A DNA stretch of 64,000 nt from Dryococelus australis (lineage: Eukaryota > Arthropoda > Insecta > Phasmatodea > Phasmatidae). The stretch is taken from contig CM056995.1 of the NCBI GenBank assembly GCA_029891345.1, positions 85,313,895 through 85,377,894 on the forward strand, written 5' to 3'. The notes below the pieces were generated by a model. It was not told the origin of the DNA, did no database searches, and saw only the letters and a program-made list of their open reading frames with translations. Of the stretch, positions 21,061-34,886 are shown piece by piece (within the stretch, counting starts at the first letter, position 1; each line of letters opens with the position of its first letter). The translations under genes and the position numbers were made by a program.

Positions 21061-23700
21061 AGGCCAATGAAAAATAATGTCAAACAATTTTCACGTATTT
21101 GAATGTATTTTAAACTGAGTAAAGATTTTGTGTTATTGCTGGTTTCACCAACTAAGATTAGATTTTCAGATAATCGAGGTAATATTATCAAGATGAGAAG
21201 TTTAACTGTGATTTTTATCTCGATAATGTTGAGCGTGTTTCACCACCTTATAGGTACGTGAAAATAGCATTTTGAAATGCATCATGTAGCATTTTGAAAA
21301 GAGATTTGTGGCATTAATAAACTGTAGGATTGTTTCACTCATAATTTTTAGTTGACCGATATATTTGCACTAAGAAATCTGCAGTCAATATATTTGACAA
21401 ATGTAATAACTCATGTTAATACATTACACAGAATGTGCAATTAATTAGGGTACAAGGCATTTCAGAAATGCCTAAGTCAGAATTAACTGGTAAGGCTTCA
21501 TAATCAGAAAAACATACACAATTGGAATGAAGGAAATTTGACTTCCTTTTATTTTAGTGCATCTGAAGTGTAGCATGTTATGAAGTTGTTACTAACAATT
21601 GTATAATTATCATATATGCAGTCTACTGTGAGCAGGTTTTTGCCATTAGATTTTATGTAGTGTATTTCATGTGTAGAGCATAGTTTAGAATTTTTTCCCC
21701 TAACTCAAATCACCAGGTATGTTTAACTTTTATTTTGAATGTCAATACATATACTGATAATTTAAATATTTATTAAAAGTAGAAAATAAATAGTTTGCTA
21801 AAACACATTCTCAAATATTTTGAAGTAGGCCTACTGTTTTCATTTTCCTATTTCAAATTAAAACAGGAAATATTTCTAATTTACAAGTAACTTTTGTCAT
21901 ATTGAATTTGAGTGCATCTTAATTTGGGGCAGCTTGTATTTGATGAATTAAATTAGGGGTTTTATATTGGAAGGCATCTAGAGATGGAATACCTTATAGA
22001 TGACATAATTTTACTTCAGGACATCTTATTTTTGGAGTTATCCTATAGGTTTTTTTTTTTACCAACAATTTTAGCATTTATAGCATTTGCTATTTTGGCG
22101 CATATCTATGTATTATCCCTCATCAAGAATATAGATAAAATTATCTCAATATTGTGACTATTGCAATGTTTTATTGGTAAACACTTCGCTGGCCGAGTTA
22201 TCAGAAGAGATTTTGCTTCTACGAAAAAATTATCGTGAGATAATTATGGCAAGTCGTGAAGGTTTTTTGGTCGTAAAGAAACAGCGAGGCAGAAATTTTT
22301 CGCCACATAAAAAAAAACACATTTTGTTATAGTTAGTAACAGAACATTTTAATATCGTTGAAAATAAACAAACTGTTGCTGTGACACAACACAATAAAAC
22401 TATTTTGTTTTAAAACAGCCCCAAAAGAAAATTTTACGGGTAAGTATTTTACGTTAATAAAGTGAATAGTGTTTAGTATTCGAGATGGTATTTTAACGAA
22501 AAAAAAATGCAACAAAACAAAAATGTAGTGTAAAGAAAAAATTTTTTATTAGAGATAGTAACGGAAAGTATCAGCATATAATCTAAATAAACTAATATTA
22601 TTGATGGCTTAAATGTTATTTTCCTCACAACAGACTTTTCTAAAGGGCGAATGGTACAACTGATCACTTATTTAAAGAAATATATGTATTGACCTTGTCA
22701 GGATGTTAGCATGGCAAAAATAAATTGTGAAATTCTCCTTCAGCTCTTGCCTTAGGGTCCTATGTACTGAAACTTTTTTTGTGAAATTTTTGTTTGCGCG
22801 TAAATGCGTGTGTCTGTAAATAAATGTCTGCAAATAAAAGTTTTTGTCAGAAAAGACAAAAAACAATTATCTATGCCCCTATTTTTTTTTACTTTTGTCA
22901 TATTAAGTGTATTAATGGACAAAAAAAATTGTGAAAGTGGTCAAATATCACATTTTTAAAGCTTGCCTATGAAGTTTCTTTAAGCAGTAAGAGAAAAGTA
23001 CGATTATATGGGCATAGTTTAATGCGTATTTTCATCGTGTGTAATAAACCCCTTACTGTTATACATTTAGTTTACACAGTAAAGTGTCACGACGGAAACA
23101 CTGCACGCCTTGCATGTAGGAACGATGAGGCGCATGAAGTGCATGTTAGTGTCGCCCGTATCGCTCTCTCGCTTCTTGACCTTGGACGCGCAGGTACATA
23201 GTCCTCTTGAATTCATTGAATGCACCCAATATCTATGAAAAAGATCTTGAAACATTCTATACAACAAATAAATAACTAGGAATTTGCAAAATGACAAAAC
23301 AGCACGCCCTTTGCCTAAAAATCACTTCTACCTGTCAAATAATCCACGGCATCTTCTTATCAACTTTCCCTTGAGTAAAAACAAAATAAACAAACCCACA
23401 TGTTAGCTGTGACTTTTGCAGTTTGTACCAACTGACTGGATCATTGTGTCCCGTCAAAGATCATTTCTCAACGTCCGGATCTGACCAGCCACCGGACCAG
23501 ATGGTTGTGTTTAGGCCTTAAAGATGTACCATTGCTTTACATGCGCTGGCAAAAATGCAAGTTTCTCCAGATAATCAACAGTGCAAACTTTGTTGTTTAC
23601 CAAATAATGCCATTTGAATATTTATAAACTTTTGGGTTGTGTAAGAAACAACTGCACTGCCTGAATAAAAGAAACTATAAGTTGTCATTTACTGTTTAAT
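21061..23700. other. AT-rich stretch, no gene recognised
   Basis: A small imperfect palindrome around TTATCxxGATAA occurs at 21165-21230 next to repeated GTTTCACCA motifs. Otherwise only homopolymer-rich sequence (22300-22940). Confidence 0.3.
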
Positions 23701-23703
23701 AAA

Positions 23704-24592
23704 ATGTCTTGTCCTTCCTATCTGTACATGTCCCTGCTTATCTTCTTCCTTGTGAACCTCACTATCTTAGTTTTTCTTACATTTATCTTCATTTTATTTT
23801 TTCTGGTCCACTACCATATCTTACCAATGTCCGCCTGCAAATTTCCGCCCCCCTCTCCCACCTCAGCATATGCAACACAATCATCTGCAAACAATCTGAT
23901 TTTTCCTCTAATCCCCAAACCCATGTCATTTACCATTATGGTAAATAACAAGGGGACCCAGCATGCTTCCCTGTGGTACCCCTGACGTAACCTCCTCTTC
24001 CTCCGATATTGCCTCCCCCACTTTCACCCTCTGCCTTCGCCCCCTGAGAAAGTCCCCTATCCATTCCACTACCCTCCTGTCTGGTATCAGCGCCTCCACT
24101 TTCCTCATCAGTGTTTCATGGGGCACCTTATCGAATGCCATCTCAAAATCTATGAAGCAGGCATCCACCTGCTTCCCCTCATCAACTACCTGCACCAGAT
24201 CCTCTAATAACCCAGCCAGCTGAGTCTCACATGAGTAACCCCTCCTGAAACCATGCTGGGACTCCTCCAACCAATTCCTATTGTTCATAACCCTCACCAC
24301 ATACTGCACCACCAGCCTCTCCATTACTTTTCCTGTACTTGATGTGTGACTCACTGGTCTGTAGCTGCCAGGCCTCCCCCTATCCTCTCCCTGCTTGTGT
24401 ATAGATACCACCATAGCATCCTTCCAATCTTGTGGTAACTTACCCTCTCCTAAGGACTTTTTAAACAGCACTTCTAAATATTTCGCCAACTCCTTGCCAC
24501 CAAACTTTAGTGCTGCGTTTCCTATCTCATTTGGTCCCCCTGCCTTACTGCTCTCCAAACCCCTAATTACCTTTTCTATCCCCAACAGATAA
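23704..24592 (-). pseudogene. LINE ORF2 reverse transcriptase fragment
   Basis: A largely open minus-strand frame of about 219 codons (24585-23926). It shows SSKAGGPNEI (RT start), LPQDWKDAMVVSIHKQGEDR, RPGSYRPVSHTSSTGKVMER, EESQHGFRRGYSCETQLAGL, VDACFIDFEMAFDKVPHE and TSGVPQGSMLGPL in the order expected for non-LTR RT blocks. FIDF..AFDKV carries the first catalytic Asp. One extra C in the next codons shifts the frame so that LLFNIMVND becomes VIYHNGK-stop. The other frame then continues to about 23720 and ends before the FADD box region is complete. It is closely related to 16.1-17.4 kb and essentially identical to the short inverted fragment at 26 kb. Confidence 0.88.
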
Positions 24593-24600
24593 AATAAGTG

Positions 24601-25690
24601 TGCAATGGAATGGATATAAGAGTAATTTGTGAATTATAGGCCTACCATAAGTTTTGGAACCTTATTAATGGCAAGGTCATACCTGCAGAACGAATTATAT
24701 ATAAATAAGAATAGAAAATACTTTAATAATGGTATTTTCCAACCAAAGAACAATTAACTAACAAGTTTCACCACCAGAATAATCTTGCCTATTTAACAAC
24801 TATCGTACATCAGCTGGAAAAAAAAACACACAAAAACATACACCTACAACTTTCCCATGCAAATTGGGTGGCTAATAAATTCAGATTCTTTTATGTAGAG
24901 AAACATACTAACAACCCCACTGAACAAATGCAGTAATTAATAGAAAATGTGAAGTCATTAAAATCACTCCAAAATATCCTTATTAAATTTTATTACGATT
25001 GTACTAAAACTAGTAATCAAGAAGTATGTGAGTACTTTCAATATCACTGCATGAATCACTCATTGAGGATCAAGTAATTTTGTTTTTGAAAGACACTGAC
25101 CCAACTATACTCAAATTTACAGGATCAATATTCTGTTATATCATCATATCACAACTTGGCATACCAAATCAGCAAAATTCCTGTAAATTTGTGTCCTGAA
25201 ACTTCCACAATCTGTACTCAGTAATGGTTATTTTTATCATTCTTTTACAGGGTACAAAAGTAACACTAATCAATAAAATTATTCTATTCAGATTGTCTTT
25301 TTCTTGTCAAAAACATATAGAATTTTTTTTAGAGAAGTTTACATTCTGCTTTTGTCTGTTTCTTTTAAACATGTAAAATGTATTTGTGCTAGGTCATGTC
25401 ATAGTCACCTTATTTTAATCAAAGAATATACTATTAAGTTTAGTTCCAAAATTTGTAGGCTTACAGTTAATAAAATCAAAAAATAATTAAAATAAAGGTA
25501 TTGCTAGTAAGAGGATATGGATTAAATTTACAAAGCTAATTAAATTACCTAGGGAATATTGTGTATGAAAAATAAAACAATAAAATTATTATCAACAAAA
25601 TATTAACGTTTCAAGATAAACAAACTGAGAAAAATATTAATAAAACAAACTTTCAAATAGATTTCTGATAGCATATCTTCAAACATAACA
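24601..25690. other. AT-rich stretch, nothing recognised
   Basis: No coding or repeat structure found on either strand. Confidence 0.3.
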
Positions 25691-25700
25691 GTATGTATTG

Positions 25701-25928
<228 letters not shown>

Positions 25929-25943
25929 TCTTCATATCTTTTA

Positions 25944-25949
25944 TATATA

Positions 25950-26000
<51 letters not shown>
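25944..26000. repeat. (AT)n microsatellite
   Basis: TATATA tract with one AATATTA interruption. It abuts the LINE fragment at 26001. Confidence 0.95.
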
Positions 26001-26003
<3 letters not shown>

Positions 26004-26148
26004 GAAGGCAGAGGGTGAAAGTGGGGGAGGCAATATCGGAGGAAGAGGAGGTTACGTCAGGGGTACCACAGGGAAGCATGCTGGGTCCCCTTGTTATTTA
26101 CCATAATGGTAAATGACATGGGTTTGGGGATTAGAGGAAAAATTAGAG
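26001..26148 (+). pseudogene. Short LINE RT fragment, inverted copy of the 23.9-24.05 kb region
   Basis: Plus-strand RT sequence spanning the TSGVPQGSMLGPL box. It begins exactly where the AT microsatellite stops and ends near 26148. By eye it matches the minus strand of 23900-24045 almost base for base, including the same extra C that breaks the frame after GPL. Too short to be functional. Confidence 0.88.
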
Positions 26149-29100
26149 GTGGTTGAGTTCTACACCAGCATACAGGGTATGGCGGCCACACAAGTCAACT
26201 GACTTACTGAATTACCTTTATTCACGGGTGTCCAATTACTTTTTAGTCGATAGTGTACTCCTCATACATTTTAGCACGTACATATTACACACTTTCGAGA
26301 GCTCATGAAAAATGGGGTTGCTTCTTCAAAGCCAAATCTAAGAAGAACGTTGCCAGTAAAACCTGACAGCTTCCTATCTGGATTTTGGCGCAATATTCCC
26401 GTATTCAATCACAGTCCATTTTCTTTCGAAAATGGGCTGAAATAGCAATATCAGGTGTATGACAACAAACAGAGCTGTTATAAACAGCTGTTAGGTCCTA
26501 ATGTCACAAAGAGATAAAAAACCACAACAACATAATTTCCTTGGCGCTGGCCTACATAGCTGTGGTGCACCCTCTGCCACTTACACAGCCATTTAAACTC
26601 AGTTTGAAATGTAAGCAAACAAGGTTAAACATCTTCCAAACACAAATAAACATGCTGAAACTCACTTATATACACAGATATTTTACTATAATGTGTGCTG
26701 CTGTTTTATAATAAATATATGTGTGTGTAGGTGTGGGTAGAGGAAGTGGTGTAAGCTCTACCCACCTAACACTACGTATCACATTAAATTAATTGGTGGT
26801 TGAGTTTTGAGAGTCCAGGGAGTCGGACAAGTACAAGCCAAAGTGCGTGGTAACCAATTTACAAACATCAGGTGCCAGGTGCGTAGATGAGGGGTAGGAA
26901 GGGGAAAAGCGTAGTGATGTCATGCCCTCAATACAGTTGTTAGAACAAAGCTTTAGTACAGCTGAGAAAAAACTCTATTATAGCATTTTACAAGTGCAAC
27001 TAGAGAACTTTAGTTTTTCACTCAAATATAAAATCAGGTTAAGACCTCTGCATACAGTATGGTATGTTAACACAATTCCAATTGCCTCGACTTAGAGACT
27101 GTGTAGAATTACTTTACCTTATAGCCATAAGTTTACTGTGGTAGGCAAAACCCTAATTCTGAAAGTTTCAAACAATATGCACAAATAGATACTCAAAAGA
27201 AAAGACAAATTCACTGGCATTAAATTAAAACTTTACTAAAAATTAAACACATCAAGACACTGGTAAAGACATTCAAATCAAACACTTAGTTCAAGCATTA
27301 AGAACACTTTTATATTTAACCAAGTCACAACCCTAGATAAGAGAATCCCTCAAATTAAGTAGAATCAAATATTTATGAACATAATAAGAAAACATAGCAA
27401 GATAATTGCAGAAAAATCAAAGAGAACGCAGTGCTGCAGAACTGATCTGTAGGGGAAAAAAATCTGTATTTACTGAATTTTGGTGTACGAGGATTCCAAG
27501 AAATTATTAGACATCAAATTAAATTGAATCCAAATCACTATGTTAATCTTTTGCTGTGACACTACCAAAAAATTGAATAGGCCCAGTGTGAGTTGAAAAG
27601 TCTATAGCAAAACTAATTAAATAATTTACTGTCTGAACTGTAGAAAAATGTAGATTAAATTTAATTTAGCTCAAGGTAGAACCAAAACAGAACTCTTGTT
27701 TAAAATATTGGGCTACTGAGTTTGATGTATTGAAGCTCTCAAAATTAATTTTAAATGTCAAGCTGAAACTTTAAATTGTCCAAACAAATTACATGCAGAT
27801 CAGGTTGCAGATCAATTAAACTTCACAATCACTCGGTGACATTGTAAAACACTATCAAAGAAAGAAGCTGATGGTGTTATATTACTGTCACGTTACCTCT
27901 CTAGTCAGTAAGCCTGGATCAGGTCCATACCATCAGATTGAAATAGGCATCGACAACGTTCAACATCTTATTGGTTACAAAATAACTTGCCTTCGGATCT
28001 CTTCTAAACACGTCCAAGGTCGTCTAGCATTTAAACTTGGTTTTGCAAAACAGTTTAACTAAAATGCTAACAGTCTGATGATCCTGATAACTCCAGAAGC
28101 TGGTACCTCTTCTCGGGCTTGCATGGCAGCTGCATTAAATGAAGAAAGATAATCTGGTCTCCCACGCCCACACTAATCATGATTGCGGAAGCCCAGACCA
28201 TCATTGTTATCAACTCAGCTAATTGGCTGACAACATAATTAGGTATAGTCAAATATTTCAGCATAATAAAATATTTCCAAAATGTAAAATGACAGTAGCA
28301 ATTTTAAGTTAGGTGTAAGTGCACATGAAAATATATGTTTGCCAAAGTCTGATGTGTCTCAAATGCATGAAGTATAGTTCTCTGGTGATAGTATTATTGT
28401 TTTTTTTTTTTGGCACAAATAATAAAATTAATTAATCTGGTGTCAATATCAATATTTTGGTGCCAGAATAAAACCTTGGTAAAATGTAAACAAACATGTT
28501 GTTTCAAAACAAAAACACAAATTTTGCATGGTCTGTAATACCTAATATTACAATATACACATAAACACAAATAAACACTTCTAGACATGCTAAAAATTAT
28601 GTAAACAATATAGGATGCATAAACAAATACTATTGTTGAGGTGCAAATGTGACTCGGCACGTAAGTTAACAGTAGAGAATAAGTATCACAAGAGCTTTTT
28701 AATTTATAATGTTAATTTATAAACAGCTTATAACTATTATCCTGCTAACAGAAATATTTGAGAATTTTGAATAAAAAATGACTCCAATACAATAAAGATA
28801 AATTTGTATTTGTAATCTATAAATAATTATAATTTTGCACAGGATCGTAATGAAACTTACATTTTGATTAAACCAATGACTACCTGCATTGAAGAGAGAT
28901 ATATATATATAAAATTTATGTGGCAATTATTAAATATTTAACACTCTTTATTAACTGCTGAGGTGTTTATATTGAAAGTGTTGATAATATTTTATAGTTA
29001 CAGGTTTTATGTGTCATTATGGAAAGGTACCTTAATATTTTTATAGTTTCTCGTGCCATAAATCCTGGGATAGGCCATAAACAAAACATCTTTATGTGAA

Positions 29101-29264
29101 TTGAGGATGTCGTCTTTGGCACAAATTACGCCTTCTGTTGGTAGTAGCCTATGTACTAAAATGACCTTAAGCAGACTATTTGAATCAGGAAATAAGGGTG
29201 GGATTAGTGTAGAACCCGATACCATGTTGTTTACACATGTTATGACGTCACCAATATTGCGTCG
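26149..29264. other. AT-rich non-coding stretch
   Basis: 26160-26262 ends in a GGTGTCCAATTACTTTTTAG motif that resembles a Tc1-type terminal repeat, but no partner end was found. The remainder shows no gene, SINE or LINE that I can support. Confidence 0.3.
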
Positions 29265-29800
29265 CCATCTTATGTTTTTTACTATTGCACCATCCCTTAC
29301 CTATGAAAATCTGAGGGGGCATTCACGGGAAATGTGGGGGTTTTCGGGCTGCGACACTTTTAGTATTTATAAACATTGGTATCGTAAAGTACACTAGAGT
29401 CCATCCGCTCTTGTATACGACCCGATACTACATATGATATTTTGTAGTATACTTGAGACCATCCACCCAAGTATACTACGCAATACCACATCGGGATCAT
29501 AGTCAATAAATTACTATTTTTTTATGCCTACACTAATGTATGATAATTGTAAATGACAAATCACAATTTTCAGTGCTTCAGCCACACCTTGTTTATCATG
29601 GGTCATGTGTGGGCCAATCACTCTATTGGGTATATATTTAGAACAAATATAGTCAATAAGTTAATAATTGTCAATAAGTTATTCATGTATATCTGTAAAC
29701 AACGAATCACAATTTTGGGTAGTTCAGCTACACCTTGTTTATCATGGGTTGTGTATGGATGAATCACTGTAATGAGTGCATATTTTGACCAATTGAAAAG
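29265..29800 (-). mobile_element. Second copy of the 143-bp-array element, uninterrupted
   Basis: Read on the minus strand: about two units of the array (29790 down to about 29495, landmarks CATGATAAACAAGGTG at two sites), then the terminal module with GACTATGAT, ATACTTGGG, CCGAT and GAGCGGATGG. It passes directly into ACGATACC and AAAACCCCCACATT at 29385-29285. There is no foldback insertion here, so it serves as the empty site for the 13-kb copy. Confidence 0.72.
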
Positions 29801-31119
29801 GATTATTCCCACACGCAATCACATTTCCCATTTAGTTCAATACCATTTCTGCTGTATTATACACTTCACTGTATCGAATACCGCCTAAACATACTTCCCC
29901 TAGCCTAGCAGGACCTACTTACAACGTAATTCTACATGTCATTACAAACATCAAACATATCCAATTATTAATTTTTACAAGTGGTAAAGACTAGTGTGAT
30001 GGTAGGCTATTACAAATTTTTAAAGTTTGTTTTGTCAGCCAGTCGTTCTATTTGTTTACTTTATATTCATAAATATTGATGAATAGGCTAATATTTATTT
30101 TTATTTTCACATTTAATTTAAACAAGAGCCCATAATTTAAGTAGATTTCAATGGTTATGTTTTGTAACACCTCTCGTTAATATAACATTGCAATCATAAA
30201 TTTTATTTATATTTTAATGTAACTTATAAATTAATAAAAACTAATATATATGCATTTGGTTGATTCAGAACTGATTCCCAACACAAATTTTATAATGAAG
30301 ATAGTACAATATGATGTTAATGCTGTAATTTGAATTACAAGGCTTGTGGATAGGCCATGGAGAACTGACCTACCTACAATGAAATTTTGCATTGTGACTT
30401 CACAAGATTTCCGCTTGCATGGGTGTGAGAACCCCATACCTCTAGGTCTTTCCCAAAAAGCCGGCATGTATCGTAGACCATCATAAGACAGCTTACAATA
30501 TCTTTTTTAAATTTGTTTTTCTGCCACCGTAATTTCACTTATATTATTATTTGGAAAGAGTTTGTGTCAGGTCTACCACAGGCACATGTAGAAGAGGCCC
30601 AATGGCAGTAATGTAGCATTTTATGAGTTTTGAAGAAACAACACAACTTCACTTCGAGGACTTGGTGATACCCACTTCTTATGGCTGTTAAACGACGATG
30701 AGGTAAAATGGGAATTAGAGTCCTGATACGTAATAAACTGGCAGCTTTCTTTTGAGAAAATTACGGGACAACGAATATTTTAAATGTGTGTAGATTGTTT
30801 TGGAGAAGTATGCTAGCTAATCCTCCGTACAAAGCCTCATTAGCGAAACTTAATGGAGAGTCACAAATTAATCCCAGAGGCCAACATATGTTAAGTGCTT
30901 TACTATGAATTGAGTTTGAGACGCTGAGTGCCTCAAAATGGCAATTTACGTCTTCTGTTCTCAACCTTCTACACAATCCCGGAAAAATAAAAGTCTGTGC
31001 GTGCTTTTGGAAGCACATAATTTTGGCAGCCCGGAGTCAAGAATTCTGCTAGCTACACTATAATTCTACTCTACCTTGGCACCAACCTACAATATTTTGG
31101 AACGATGGAAGATTTTGAA
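29801..31119. other. AT-rich stretch, nothing recognised
   Basis: No supported coding region or repeat. Confidence 0.3.
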
Positions 31120-31385
31120 CGTAGCCAAATGTCGGCTGTGTAGTCTCGGCGCAGTTGCGTGTTGTGAACGTGCGGCATGGCCTCCTGCAAAACTGTAACT
31201 GCGCGCAGCCGGCGATTCCAGCTGCAGCCGCGGCGTGGCTGTCGCCTGTCATGTGGCCAATTAGCACCTACGCTCGCCGCTTCCGGGATATTACCCCTGC
31301 AGTGTCGTCCGCCTGATTTCCGAGAATTTGCATCTGCATTGTGATGTCAGTAGGCAATGCGCGCTTGCGCTAAGCTGTTGCTAAG
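31120..31385. promoter_or_regulatory. CpG-rich segment, candidate promoter
   Basis: The most CpG-dense segment of the window. It carries GGCCAATTAG (CCAAT-type), CGCTTCCGGGATA (ETS-type) and a GTTGCTAAGCGG half X-box-like motif. It lies about 6 kb 5' of the first COMMD9 exon seen, on the correct side to be its promoter, but I found no first exon next to it. Confidence 0.28.
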
Positions 31386-33800
31386 CGGAAATAAATTTTC
31401 TTGGTGGTCTGTATTTGGTTGATTCAAATAATTGTATTACTGGGCGGAAGTATTGTGATAAAAAATATATATATTTTTACCCTTCCCCAGTAGTGCGGGG
31501 TTGGGAGTTTCGGCACACCTAATTGGTCCAAGGTTTTCACTCCCCTCCTGGGGTGAAATTTTGACTGGGTATATATGCCTTGGAGTTTCCTAACTCTAGA
31601 GAGAAGGTGGTTCCAAGGTTCTGCAGACCCTCCTGGCCTTGAGTTAAGTATAACCAAGAATAATAATGAAATTACGCAAGTCATTATGGTAGGCCATCTG
31701 GTAGAACAAACTTTTCAAAGTCCTTTTAGGGTAAATTTGGCAAGTAGTTTCCTTGAGGGGAAATGCTAAAAGTTGAGCATAGTTTTCTCTAGTAACTTTT
31801 ATAAATTTTAGCCAGTTTTAAAATTAAAGTCATAAATGGTCTTGGTCTTGTTATGTGACCATGAGAGTGAGTAAAGTATATGTCGAAGTAACTTGTAAAT
31901 TTATAAATATGGTCTTGTTAGGTTCTGAATGGCCTTATATTATGTGATTAAGATAGTAAAAACTTAGCCATTTTTTAGATAGAATAATTTCCCCAATTGG
32001 CTTTTGTAAATGTTGAAAGTAATTAAATATTTATCCCTTCTCAAGACCTAATAATTTTCACCAATTGGCCTTTGTAGTATGGTCAAAACATTTGTGACTG
32101 AAGAATTTTTTTTGGCCCTTGATAATAAGGCCATAAAATATTTAGTCTAATTAATTCTTTTCCAAGCCATTTCTTATTTGGCTTTTGTAGTAAGGTAATA
32201 AATGTTTACATGGCAGTAGAATTTACTTCACTTGGCCTTAATATTTTTAATTGCCATGAATGTTGTAAGAGTAATATCCATTTTTGACTCGGGCATAATA
32301 ATGTATATTTTAAAGTCCTGTCTTTTCCACTATATACAAAAAAAAAATGTGATTTTTGTCATAAACCAAAGAAAACAAAAATAGAAAAAAATAAAGAAAA
32401 ATAAAGTGCACTCTCATGTGTTATAAATTTGGGAACGGATGGGGTCAATATTGATGTTCAGCCCCAAGTTACTTGCAAAAAGGTTACTTTTGAATAATTT
32501 TGGAAGTTTGATGATTGATTATCTTTTGGGCGGTGGTTCTACTGCCCCTTTGATGTGCCTTTGTGAGAAGGGCGTATCAAGTTAAGCCAATTTATGAAAG
32601 TTTCTGTAAGAGAACTATGTGCTTAAATTGCATTAGTATTCTTGCACGTAGTTAACTATTTTAATGGCAATGTCTGGAGAGGTGATTTGATATTAAAGTT
32701 TAGAAAAATTAACAAAATATTCCATAATTTGGTCAATAATTCTTTCTAAACACGAATCAGTGTCTTACTGTAGTTTTGTTGCATTATGATTATGATAAAG
32801 GGATTACAAGATGTTGAGTAGTATTGTGTCTGATACCTATCATAAATTTGCTTCATTAAAGGGTCACTATGCATTATGAGTGCTCTCTTCTGTGTTCTTA
32901 TTGACGTGATTTTCTTAGAGAATAATGCTACATAAAATTGTTTTTGAAAAAAAAATTATTCATCCATCTATTTTTTTTTTTGTCAACCTATGTAAATTTC
33001 AATATTTACATTTTATAAAAAGAATATATTAAACAAAAAAATTGGCAAAATATTTTAACGCAGCCATTATTCCTTAAAAAAATTTCATGTAAAATACTTT
33101 TTGTTTGAAATAGTTATCTTTAAAATTAGCACAATGAGAAGGAATTTTGTTTAACATTGATTCACCATTTGAAGTTCGCTGCTGCTGGCTTGGTAGGCAG
33201 ACCCGTTAACAGTAACAGTGCTTTCCATTTGGAAGCCAGTGCAATACATAACTTCATACACAGGATTATATACTCTACAAACTTTGTAACTAACTACATC
33301 CTGGCAGTTACAACACTGACTGTTTTCTATACTTTACTATTGTCTTGGGTTTTTGCACTAGATAAGACTGAAACAAGTGTATTGTTGCTATCTCTGAATA
33401 AAAATTCATTGGTTAAATGTAAGTTTCTGTTTAGTCATGATTGTGGAAAATAGATAGTGGAAATGATTACTCAGTGCCTTGGTATTAGTCAAGTAGGTTT
33501 GTAAGTAGAGTATATATGGAAAATTGTTTGTTTCCATGATGGTAATAATCAAAACATACTTTATAGACAAGTTTTCAGTTTTAGTAGATGGTGGTTATTA
33601 ACTGAGTAATTTTGAGTAAAGCAACTTTTACATAGTGCAAGATAAATGCAAAACTCTTTCAAAAAGTAACTCTCATAATTAATCTTGTTGAGAATATCTT
33701 GTGCAAGGCAGATCTCATATGAAATCAAGAGATAGAGCATGCCCTATATTCAGGAGAGTTTTACACAAAGCAAGCAGTCACGAGAAAAATATTCATTGTG
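31386..33800. other. AT-rich stretch, possible COMMD9 intron
   Basis: 31480-31680 has a GC-richer patch (CCCCAGTAGTGCGGGGTTGG) with a TATATA box-like motif at 31571. I searched for N-terminal COMMD9 exons here and saw none. Confidence 0.28.
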
Positions 33801-33802
33801 AA

Positions 33803-33955
33803 CTCTTAAAAATTTGTGATATTGTTGGAACAAGTACAATAAATATTCTGTTGTATTAAATTTAATAGTCACCTCTTAAAAATTTGTGATATTGTTGGGA
33901 CAAGTACAATAAATAATCTGTTGTATTAAATTTAATGGCCACCTCTTAATAATAG
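33803..33955 (+). repeat. 70-bp tandem repeat, two units plus
   Basis: CTCTTAAAAATTTGTGATAT starts at 33803 and 33873, and a third unit starts at 33943 (CTCTTAATAA). The two full units differ at only a few positions. Confidence 0.93.
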
Positions 33956-34886
33956 TTTGAGATTATAAGCTAGTAATTATGCCTATCGAGGCCAACATCT
34001 CATGTGAAGAGTTATTTCGCTGCAATTTTGATCTGTGAATTCGTTTCTCATGGGATTTTTCTGCTATTTTTGCATGAGATTTCTCATGCGAGGCATCATA
34101 CAAAATCAATTTTGCATCATGTAAAAGCAACTTTATCATAGTATGATTACTTATTGCTGTTTGGACCATCTCTTACTCAACCTTGTTACAGTCTGCGCAT
34201 ACCACATGCTCAGTTTTGTAGTGTATGTACATGATTGTCAGCCCAGATTCACTTCTCAAATTAAAACTCAGAGGAAATTTAGACTTTCTCTACTGCTATG
34301 TAGGCATACCATCTGACCATAGATCAATAGAACATAGCATGAATTATCACAACACAATTAAACTTTTTCGTCTTAAGACTGAAATCCTAATGAGTAGTTA
34401 ACACTTAATCAAAGTAAAAAAAACAATGTTGTATTAAAATGCATGCTTATATGTTCACTGTAATTAGCCTATAAATTAGTAGTGCGTAAATGTTCTTTCT
34501 GTGATGCTTGCTTCATTTTTTTTGGTCATAACATGTGGTGTGATTGAATTAGAATTTAACTAGACTTGAACAGTTACTCCGAATTAAACTGTACCCAGTC
34601 CATGACTATATTGCTGTGTGTGTATGTTTGGTTGCCATTTTTCTTTAAAAGAAATAAAAGATTTGATTCTTTTTGTTTTGCATGGTTTATTTATTGACAT
34701 TTTCATGCTGTGTTCTGTAATTTCTCTTTGCTTGATCCTATTTTTGTTAATAGCTAATGACAATAGAAAAAGTCCAGTTAGTCTGAATACAACTCTAATA
34801 TCATTATTTTTTCACTTTGGTGGCCCACTATGTAAACACTTAGTATTCCTTCATCCTGTTTGGTTTTTTCTTCTAAACTACAAGCT
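33956..34886. other. AT-rich stretch, nothing recognised
   Basis: Flanks the mariner-like element. No coding region supported. Confidence 0.3.

Noticed and set aside
26160-26262. Tc1-type terminal repeat (GGTGTCCAATTACTTTTTAG)
   Set aside because: No matching opposite end or transposase found within the window.
29225-29285. CRE, CCAAT and YY1-like sites suggesting a promoter
   Set aside because: They lie at the edge of the repeat element and no transcript unit follows; short motif matches are expected by chance.
33157-33453. 98-residue plus frame with hydrophobic stretch upstream of COMMD9
   Set aside because: Does not resemble the COMMD9 N-terminus, has no matching splice phase, and lies in AT-rich DNA.
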